Assembly: GCA_028698395.1 (NCBI GenBank)
Contig: JAQVDG010000115.1
Span: forward strand, 1 to 6,747
Length of the DNA: 6,747 nt
DNA from: Weeksellaceae bacterium
GTDB taxonomy: Bacteria > Bacteroidota > Bacteroidia > Flavobacteriales > Weeksellaceae
Reading direction: 5' to 3'
The position numbers and the translations under genes are program-made. The notes beneath the pieces are model-generated. The model saw only the letters and a list, made by a program, of their open reading frames with translations. It ran no database searches and was not told the origin of the DNA. Shown here in pieces: positions 1 through 4,431 of the stretch (position 1 is its first letter; every line of letters begins with the position of its first letter).

Positions 1-353
1 AAAGATACGGTATCCGAAACAATGGATTGCATAGTATTAAAATTTCTATTAGAAAAAAAGCTTACTCCCTCTCTATATGATTCTCCATAAGCTTTGTAAA
101 AACCAACACGAGAGACTTTATGAGTTGCATCAATAGTTAATGTATTTTCATCTCCACAAAGCAGTAAAACAGCAATATAAAAATCGTAAAAGAAACATGG
201 TCTGTGATATTTTACACTTTCAGGTGATGGAATGTATTTAATGTGCTTATTCTTAGTAAACTCATTATATAAAGAAGCATAAGCTGGAAGCTTTTCTAAA
301 TTCTTCCAAAAATCATCGTTAAGATAAAAATAGTCTGATTCCATTATACGCAT
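1..353 (-). CDS. Unrecognised protein translationally linked to the integrase (ORF X), 3' end cut by window edge
   Basis: An open frame reads on the minus strand from ATG at 353 to the window edge without a stop (117 complete codons). It begins MRIMESDYFYLNDDFW and includes the stretches YHRPCFFYDFYIAVLLLCG and TIDATHKVSRVGFYKAY. The first ATG lies 2 bases after the integrase stop (358-356), so the two are almost certainly on one transcript and probably translationally coupled; an in-frame ATG at 344 is the alternative start. No signal peptide is seen; the FYDFYIAVLLLC segment is hydrophobic but short and more like a buried helix or strand than a membrane anchor. I do not recognise the family. 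It is too large for a typical excisionase and lacks a visible helix-turn-helix. Its position makes it element cargo or an integration accessory protein. The existence of the gene is fairly sure; its function is unknown. Confidence 0.72.
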   Translation of the reverse strand, partial: MRIMESDYFYLNDDFWKNLEKLPAYASLYNEFTKNKHIKYIPSPESVKYHRPCFFYDFYIAVLLLCGDENTLTIDATHKVSRVGFYKAYGESYREGVSFFSNRNFNTMQSIVSDTVS

Positions 354-355
354 AT

Positions 356-1603
356 TTACAAATCCATTAATTTATTTGAAATATCCTTTTTAGCCTCATC
401 TGCAAAACCAGCAAAATAGTTTTGCGTAGTTTTGAGATTGCTGTGACTCAACGCTTCACTCACGAACTCCATGCTCGCGCCGCTCCTGATGGCATTGGTT
501 GCGAATGAATGGCGGGCCCAGTAACTGGATATATTACCGGATATTCCGTTATTATTAGCAAAAGTAGTAAAACTTTGGTTTATTGCACGGATGAAATTTT
601 TCAATTGTTGTCGTTGTTTATCAGCATCGAGTGTATGGTCTACAATATCAAAAATGTAATTATCTGGCAATATCACCTTATTACCATACTTTAAAATTAT
701 TGATTTGATGTAATCGTTCAAATAAACAACTACTGGAGCCTGGTCACGCTGAGTGTTTTTTGTTTTCGCTCTGCAAAATTGGATTGTCTCTCCATCATAA
801 TTTTTATACTGCAGATTAGCAATATCCTTGAAATTCATCCCATTGCAGGAATAAGAAAAGAAAAAAAGATCCTTGGCTTTAGCTTGTTCCTTATTGCCGG
901 GTTTAGCATGGAAGAGTAGGCTCAATTGCTCTTTGGACAATGCCTTTTTAGTCTTTCTAGGAGCAGGTATTTGGTACTTTTTCTTGCCGAAAGGATAATG
1001 TGTCACATCGACAATTTTCTTATCAATAGCCTTATTATAAACAGCCCTGAGGCATCTCAAATATATACCAACAGTTGTTAGGCTTTTACCTTGATCTGTC
1101 ATGTACTTTTCGTACTTATGCAAGAATTGAGGTGTTACATACCTAAATCCTAAAACTCCTTTGTATTGCGGGAAAATTGCACCAATAAAAACTTTAATCG
1201 ACTTCATGCTAAGTTCGTATGATTCAGCAGAACCTACACGATCAGTTTCCCTTAGGTCTTTTACAATATCATTGTATATCATAAATGCATTGTCGAGATT
1301 GCCAGAATAATTAAACATGACATTCTCAAAGCTATCAAAATCAAAAGGGTCGATCTTACTAGCAATCTTGTGAGCCTTACTCTCTAAAGCCAGCAAATCC
1401 ATCTTAATGTCTTTATTCTGCTGATTTAACTTTTTACTGTTAAAAATCTTATCAAACTCGTTTTGGGAAAAGTCATATTTAGTAGGATAAAACTTTTGCT
1501 TACGCGGATTATTTACAAAAACTCTTAACTTTACAGGGAATTTACCATTGGCTTTTTCTCTTCTAGTGTCAAGGTAAATCGAGATCGAAATATTGTCTAT
1601 CAT
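356..1603 (-). CDS. Tyrosine recombinase / site-specific integrase
   Basis: Integrase catalysing strand exchange between element and chromosome, here presumably at tRNA-Asn. With the chosen start the protein has 415 residues. An N-terminal arm-binding domain (about 4-60) starts with the typical Bacteroidota signature ISIYLDTRR...GKFPVKLRV. A SAM-like core-binding domain follows (about 103-195), then the catalytic domain (about 222-412). Visible catalytic residues are a beta-hairpin Lys (K280 or K282), R364-H365 in YWARHSFAT, H387 in LSHSNLKTT and the nucleophile Y396, nine residues after H387. The first catalytic Arg is replaced by Asn (N254, in SCNGMNF), and the His of HxxR is Tyr (Y361). 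The frame stays open upstream to a TTG at 1657 and an ATG at 1642. I prefer the ATG at 1603 because the family signature follows directly and because the -7 promoter box covers 1655-1662, so the TTG would lie at or before the transcript start. ORF X follows after 2 bases. The family call is certain; the start is moderately sure. Confidence 0.95.
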   Translation of the reverse strand: MIDNISISIYLDTRREKANGKFPVKLRVFVNNPRKQKFYPTKYDFSQNEFDKIFNSKKLNQQNKDIKMDLLALESKAHKIASKIDPFDFDSFENVMFNYSGNLDNAFMIYNDIVKDLRETDRVGSAESYELSMKSIKVFIGAIFPQYKGVLGFRYVTPQFLHKYEKYMTDQGKSLTTVGIYLRCLRAVYNKAIDKKIVDVTHYPFGKKKYQIPAPRKTKKALSKEQLSLLFHAKPGNKEQAKAKDLFFFSYSCNGMNFKDIANLQYKNYDGETIQFCRAKTKNTQRDQAPVVVYLNDYIKSIILKYGNKVILPDNYIFDIVDHTLDADKQRQQLKNFIRAINQSFTTFANNNGISGNISSYWARHSFATNAIRSGASMEFVSEALSHSNLKTTQNYFAGFADEAKKDISNKLMDL

Positions 1604-1617
1604 AGTCGGACTGTTTG

Positions 1618-1656
1618 TGTATGCAAATGAAATAATTTGCATACGATTTGCATACA
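1618..1656. repeat. Three GTATGCAAAT repeats (one forward, two inverted) at the integrase promoter
   Basis: GTATGCAAAT occurs at 1619-1628 and its exact complement ATTTGCATAC at 1635-1644 and 1646-1655. The outer pair extends to an 11-base perfect inverted repeat (1618-1628 with 1646-1656), and the inner pair forms a hairpin with a 6-base loop. The cluster touches the -7 box of the integrase promoter and covers the predicted transcript start and leader. That position suits an operator for repression of the integrase, or arm-type sites for the integrase itself. The repeats are seen directly; the function is inferred. Confidence 0.75.
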
Positions 1657-1684
1657 AATATAATAATTAAACTGATAACAACAA
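1655..1684 (-). promoter_or_regulatory. Bacteroidota-type promoter of the integrase
   Basis: On the minus strand TATATTTG (1662-1655) matches the TAnnTTTG -7 consensus exactly, and a TTG at 1684-1682 lies 19 bases upstream, the expected -33 spacing in Bacteroidota. Transcription would begin near 1650, giving a leader of about 46 bases to the ATG at 1603. No start site mapping is available, so this is a motif-based call. Confidence 0.65.
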
Positions 1685-1743
1685 ACAAAAAATGTAAATA
1701 AATTCATTGGTATTACTGCAAAATGATAAGAATCAAAAACATA

Positions 1744-1766
1744 GAAAATTGCATCGAAAATTGCAT
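1744..1766. repeat. Tandem GAAAATTGCAT repeats beside the attachment core
   Basis: Two perfect 11-base copies lie at 1744-1754 and 1756-1766, separated by one base, so the period is 12. They end 5 bases before the tRNA-identical core and share the word TTGCAT with the repeats at the integrase promoter. The location inside the element, next to the crossover region, suggests recognition sites for the integrase or an excision factor. This role is inferred. Confidence 0.65.
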
Positions 1767-1771
1767 TTTTA

Positions 1772-1816
1772 TGACTGTTAATCAGGGGGTCCTTGGTTCA
1801 AGTCCAAGAGGGGGAG
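1772..1816 (+). pseudogene. 3' fragment of tRNA-Asn(GUU), attachment site of the integrated element
   Basis: The segment reads as the 3' part of a tRNA: anticodon loop CTGTTAA (1775-1781) with anticodon GTT (1777-1779), 3' anticodon strand TCAGG (1782-1786), variable bases GGGTC (1787-1791), T stem CTTGG/CCAAG (1792-1796, 1804-1808) around the loop TTCAAGT, 3' acceptor strand AGGGGGA (1809-1815) and discriminator G1816. CCA is not encoded, which is common in this phylum. The 5' acceptor strand (TCCCCCT expected) and D arm are absent upstream. Only three bases of the 5' anticodon stem (TGA, 1772-1774) fit, so the fragment starts within the anticodon stem, as expected for recombination in the anticodon stem-loop. 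It is not a functional tRNA by itself. A complete copy is expected at the other end of the element. Confidence 0.9.
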
Positions 1817-1820
1817 CAAG

Positions 1821-1848
1821 AAAGACCGACGAAATTCGGTCTTTTTTT
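1821..1848 (+). terminator. Rho-independent terminator of the original tRNA-Asn gene
   Basis: A perfect 9-bp stem, AAAGACCGA (1821-1829) with TCGGTCTTT (1836-1844), closes a 6-base loop and runs into seven T (1842-1848). It begins 5 bases after the tRNA 3' end. The element has separated it from the tRNA promoter. Confidence 0.88.
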
Positions 1849-1879
1849 GTATTAATAAAATTTTATCTCAAATAGAATA

Positions 1880-2530
1880 ATGAAATACCTTACCCACATA
1901 TTCTTAGTAATATTTAGCTTAACAGTTATTTCGAATATTCTACCAGCGCAAAGAATAAATTTTATCGCAAAAGACACAACAACCTACTCTACCGACAAGC
2001 TCGACCTGATGTATTGCGTTTATAACGAAAATTTGTTAAAATGGGCTTGGGAGCAGGACAGCGTAAATATTTGGGTTTTAAAACAGGATAGCTGCGTCAC
2101 AAACGGAGTGTTGGGAATACCATGGTGCGAAGATTGTTCGCTAGGAGCAAACTTTGTTTTGCAAAATGCATATCAGCTTTCGTATATCGACAGTACTGTC
2201 ATAATGGGATCTTGTTGGGATTACTTAAATGCAATTTATTCAAAACTTGAGGCTCAAAGCTTTAAAAAGAATGAACTTTACATGACAAAAAAGGCTGGCC
2301 CATTTGCTCCTAAAAACATGTTGCAACCTGGCGATTGGGTTTATCACATAAATCATCAATGGTATGGCGTGGAACATAGCGCTATCTTTGTTTGCTGGAA
2401 AGATTATGAAAATGGAATTGCAATTACCCTAAGTTATATGGGAATGAATAGGTATAAAACAGCCCAGTTTGGAGAATATAATCTAAACTCGGTTTATGCT
2501 ATTTTTCGTCTCGAAGACCAGATGTGGTAA
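1880..2530 (+). CDS. Secreted protein with NlpC/P60-like cysteine hydrolase arrangement
   Basis: This 216-residue protein opens with a signal peptide (MKYLTHIFLVIFSLTVISN, cleavage probably near A23), so it is exported to the periplasm or beyond. I do not recognise a named family. The C-terminal half has the layout of papain-like NlpC/P60 or CHAP enzymes: a Cys in GSCWDYLNAIY (C112), a turn LQPGDWVYH (148-156) like the family's GDlv motif, His in VEHSAIFV (H166), then strands ending in YNLNSVYAIFRLE. An alternative nucleophile is C86 in the CxxCS segment CEDCS (83-87). If correct it would hydrolyse amide bonds, for example in peptidoglycan or a protein substrate. The protein is rich in Trp and has six or more Cys after the signal. 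ATG at 1880 is the only sensible start. The 3' end overlaps the convergent gene by 32 bases. I see no clear TAnnTTTG promoter between the tRNA terminator and the start. Confidence 0.85.
   Translation: MKYLTHIFLVIFSLTVISNILPAQRINFIAKDTTTYSTDKLDLMYCVYNENLLKWAWEQDSVNIWVLKQDSCVTNGVLGIPWCEDCSLGANFVLQNAYQLSYIDSTVIMGSCWDYLNAIYSKLEAQSFKKNELYMTKKAGPFAPKNMLQPGDWVYHINHQWYGVEHSAIFVCWKDYENGIAITLSYMGMNRYKTAQFGEYNLNSVYAIFRLEDQMW
2499..2530. other. Convergent 3' overlap of two coding regions
   Basis: The last 32 bases of the plus-strand secreted-protein gene (stop at 2528-2530) and the minus-strand decarboxylase-family gene (stop at 2501-2499) share the same DNA. Both frames are otherwise well supported, so this is a real tail-to-tail overlap. 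No terminator fits between them; transcripts must run into each other. Confidence 0.8.
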
Positions 2531-3173
2531 ATGAATCTACAACAACAGCCTTGGGGAAACAAATTTGAAAAGGCTCTACTTTTATTGCCGCAATAATTTT
2601 CTTTGAAGAAAGATCTGGAAAATAATCTGTGTCACTTTTTCCTAATACAGGTTTCACAAAATTACCCCAGCCCTTACCGCTAAACTTGGTAAAAAATGCC
2701 TTATTGTCGCGAAACTGAATCAGCGGAAATGGTAAAAAAGCTGTATGAACAGGAAATGGCAAGCGAAATTTGCGAAAAGTTGCCAAAAAAAACTCTTTTT
2801 CACCAATAGATGCGGTTACTTTTTCCCTTAATTTACCATCTTGTTCAAACTTTATATCGGCAAGTTCCTTCGGAATAGCCCAATTGCGTATTCCATTCTC
2901 AACACTTGCCATTGTAGAAACATAAATTTTCGAAATTGTATTCTTCTTTTGTCCTTTATACCTAAACTTGCCTGGAATCAACAGCAATTCATTATAAGGA
3001 CCAGCATCTGAGCTTTTGTACTCGACAATCATCAATGATGCAAACCCACCACAAAAGTTCTCACGAAAGAAATCAGACAAAAACTTATCGGCTTCAATTT
3101 CTTGATTGCTGAATCTAAAAAGAAGGATATAGCCTTTCCCCTTTAATTTCCAAGGTGCCGGAAATGCTTGCAT
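2499..3173 (-). CDS. Acetoacetate decarboxylase family protein
   Basis: With the chosen start this is a 224-residue soluble protein, slightly shorter than the roughly 245 residues of Clostridium acetobutylicum acetoacetate decarboxylase. Family features are APWKLKGKGY near the N-terminus (7-16), the loop DAGPYNELLLIPG (56-68) with E62 at the place of the catalytic Glu, and NWAIPKELAD (97-106) with K102 at the place of the Schiff-base Lys. The residue after that Lys is Glu (E103), where the clostridial enzyme has a second Lys that lowers the pKa, so true acetoacetate decarboxylation is uncertain; other family members are hydratases or aldolases. The frame also opens at GTG 3206, but that start sits inside the upstream gene without a properly spaced ribosome site. 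ATG 3173 follows the dehydrogenase stop by one base and is preferred. Second gene of a two-gene operon; its 3' end overlaps the convergent secreted-protein gene. Confidence 0.82.
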   Translation of the reverse strand: MQAFPAPWKLKGKGYILLFRFSNQEIEADKFLSDFFRENFCGGFASLMIVEYKSSDAGPYNELLLIPGKFRYKGQKKNTISKIYVSTMASVENGIRNWAIPKELADIKFEQDGKLREKVTASIGEKEFFLATFRKFRLPFPVHTAFLPFPLIQFRDNKAFFTKFSGKGWGNFVKPVLGKSDTDYFPDLSSKKIIAAIKVEPFQICFPKAVVVDSFTTSGLRDEK

Positions 3174-3174
3174 A

Positions 3175-3924
3175 CTATAAATTGTATTTTTTTCTGAGTT
3201 TTTCACCTTCCATCATTTGAACCATGCGATAAACAGGAAAAATTCCGTTTAAAAACATTCCCATTCTAAAAAGACAACTTGGATAAACATGCTTTTTACC
3301 ATTTTCGGCTCCGCGAAGAGCAGCTTTTGCAACAGTTATTGACTTTTGGCGAGGCCATGGCATTGCATCGGCGCTGGCAACATTAAAAAACTGAGTATAT
3401 GTGGCTACTGGATAAACCATTGTAAGCTTTTGAGATGGTGCGAGCTCATATCTGTATGCATCTGCAAAGCCACGTAATGCAAATTTTGTTGCAGAATATA
3501 AAGCAAATCCCGGATAAGGCAAATGGCTTATGGCACTAGCTGTAACAATAAAATTAAATGCTTTATCTTTTTTTATCTCTTTAAGTTTTTGAATACTGTA
3601 AAAAACCGAAAAAACATTTGTGTTAAAAATTGCTTCGTTGTGCTGCCAATCAGCATTTTTAATTATCTCATAATAGGCAAATCCTGCATTTGCAAAAAAA
3701 TAATCGATCTCACCAAGATAATCCTTAGCAGCATCAAACATTTTGTCAATATTTTCTTTTACCGACACATCGCACGAAAAAGCTTTAACTCCTGGCAAAG
3801 CAGGAATTTTGTCAATATTTCTCGCTACAGCAAAAATTTTATTGCCTTTCTCGGCGGCTAGCCTCAGAATATCGGCACCAATCCCCGACGAAGCCCCTGT
3901 AATTATGATATTCTTATTCTGCAT
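3175..3924 (-). CDS. Short-chain dehydrogenase/reductase (classical SDR)
   Basis: A 249-residue NAD(P)-dependent oxidoreductase of the classical SDR family, cytoplasmic, interconverting an alcohol and a carbonyl group. The Rossmann motif TGASSGIG is at 9-16, CDV (51-53) contacts the adenine, NAG is at 79-81, and the catalytic set is N103, S130, Y143 and K147 (YSATK). Arg35 after the second beta strand (VARN) suggests NADPH preference, which is an inference. After the active site the usual PG is YPVATYTQFF (171-180), so the Gly is missing. The C-terminal part (215-240) is hydrophobic and Met/Phe-rich, as in members acting on lipophilic substrates or lying on membranes. ATG 3924 directly precedes the Rossmann strand. 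First gene of an operon with the decarboxylase-family gene one base downstream, under the promoter at 3948-3978. The substrate is unknown. Confidence 0.93.
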   Translation of the reverse strand: MQNKNIIITGASSGIGADILRLAAEKGNKIFAVARNIDKIPALPGVKAFSCDVSVKENIDKMFDAAKDYLGEIDYFFANAGFAYYEIIKNADWQHNEAIFNTNVFSVFYSIQKLKEIKKDKAFNFIVTASAISHLPYPGFALYSATKFALRGFADAYRYELAPSQKLTMVYPVATYTQFFNVASADAMPWPRQKSITVAKAALRGAENGKKHVYPSCLFRMGMFLNGIFPVYRMVQMMEGEKLRKKYNL

Positions 3925-3947
3925 ACAACTAAAATTAAAAATTTGAA

Positions 3948-3978
3948 CAAAATTACAAAATATTCAAACACGTTTCAA
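3948..3978 (-). promoter_or_regulatory. Bacteroidota-type promoter of the SDR / decarboxylase-family operon
   Basis: On the minus strand TAATTTTG (3955-3948) fits TAnnTTTG exactly and TTG (3978-3976) lies 20 bases upstream, matching the -33/-7 spacing of Bacteroidota housekeeping promoters. Transcription would start near 3943, about 20 bases before the ATG at 3924. Confidence 0.62.
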
Positions 3979-4072
3979 TGATTTATCTCAGAAAAATTAA
4001 GGTGTGCTGAAAAATGTTTATAAAAGTATGGTGATTTAATCAATTATCGGAGGACAAAATATTAGGTCAAAA

Positions 4073-4182
4073 ATGAAAACGAATTTACACACAATACTTA
4101 AGGACTATTTTAGTGCCTACCATTGACATTATCTCGTAAACAACTGATTATCAAGCATTTTCACAATGCGAATACAAACTAA
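4073..4182 (+). pseudogene. Decayed fragment resembling the N-terminus of an IS91-type transposase
   Basis: ATG at 4073 gives MKTNLHTILKDYFSAYH and a stop at 4124-4126. Reading resumes in another frame from 4129 as LSRKQLIIKHFHNANTN and stops at 4180-4182. Joined, this resembles the start of IS91-family transposases, where a helix with an ILK/AY pattern is followed by LS..Q.K.I..I..CRT and a zinc-binding Cys cluster. The Cys of CRT would here be Ala, and no further motif follows. The similarity is from memory and short; the piece could be chance coding noise. If real it is a dead, frameshifted remnant. Confidence 0.3.
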
Positions 4183-4220
4183 ATGAAGTCGTATTTACAA
4201 AGCTTTATTAAATTAAGCAT

Positions 4221-4318
4221 TTTTGCTAACGCCTTATAAAATTGAACGCGAATTAGCGAATTTTGCTGACGCCAATAAAATTTTAAGGCGTCAGCAAAAT
4301 TCGTCAATTCGCGTTCAA
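4221..4318. repeat. Long inverted repeat (32-bp arms) with an extra direct copy of its inner arm
   Basis: Arms 4242-4273 and 4287-4318 pair over 32 bases with two mismatches. The 13-base loop (4274-4286) contains the palindrome TAAAATTTTA, so almost the whole 77 bases are self-complementary. The inner arm word TTTTGCTGACGCC (4261-4273, inverted at 4287-4299) recurs with one change as TTTTGCTAACGCC at 4221-4233, exactly 40 bases upstream. The arms are much longer than a normal terminator stem. On the minus strand the structure follows the stop of the DUF4476 gene by about 114 bases and ends in TTTTAT, so it could still halt transcription. A non-autonomous element (MITE-like) or REP-type repeat is the main alternative. 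Confidence 0.85.
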
Positions 4319-4431
4319 AAAAAACCTTGGAGCGAGCACAGCGAGCGACAAGTTAACTTTTCGTTTTGTGTAGTTCGACCTGTCATCCTCGCATTAAACT
4401 CAAATTACTTGGCGCTGACTTATTTCTACTC

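Larger units (their letters stand above)
1..1816. mobile_element. Right end of an element integrated at tRNA-Asn (continues left of window)
   Basis: The integrase gene and ORF X lie immediately left of a displaced 3' piece of tRNA-Asn whose 5' half is missing. This is the usual result of tyrosine-recombinase integration into a tRNA gene: the element carries a copy of the tRNA 3' part and pushes the original 3' part to its far side. The right boundary therefore falls within the tRNA-identical core (1772-1816), and everything from there leftward in the window is element DNA. The size and type (conjugative, mobilizable, satellite or prophage remnant) cannot be judged because only integrase and one unknown gene are visible. 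The full tRNA-Asn at the left end is predicted, not seen. Confidence 0.78.
3979..4431. other. Gene-poor stretch with element debris and a long hairpin
   Basis: No intact gene is supported here. It contains a broken reading frame with weak IS91-type transposase resemblance (4073-4182), a large inverted repeat (4242-4318) with an upstream partial copy of its arm (4221-4233), and a short repeat AGCGAGC at 4331-4337 and 4340-4346. A 77-codon open frame starting at 4223 exists only because it runs through the hairpin. The stretch looks like old mobile-element residue. Confidence 0.6.

Noticed and set aside
509..694. Plus-strand open frame of 61 codons
   Set aside because: It lies wholly inside the integrase gene on the other strand and its product has no recognisable features.
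1604..1657. Upstream extension of the integrase to a TTG start at 1657 or ATG at 1642
   Set aside because: The TTG lies inside the -7 promoter box and before the predicted transcript start. The family N-terminal signature begins right after the ATG at 1603. The ATG at 1642 remains possible.
1744..1766. CRISPR-like array
   Set aside because: Only two 11-base units with a single base between them; no spacers and no Cas genes.
3174..3206. GTG start for the decarboxylase-family gene inside the SDR gene
   Set aside because: A GGAAG sequence directly touches the GTG with no spacing, and the 11 extra residues add nothing to the domain. ATG 3173, one base after the SDR stop, is better placed.
3523..3946. 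Two plus-strand open frames (3523-3861 and 3743-3946)
   Set aside because: Both are antisense to the well-supported SDR gene; products are low-complexity and unrecognised.
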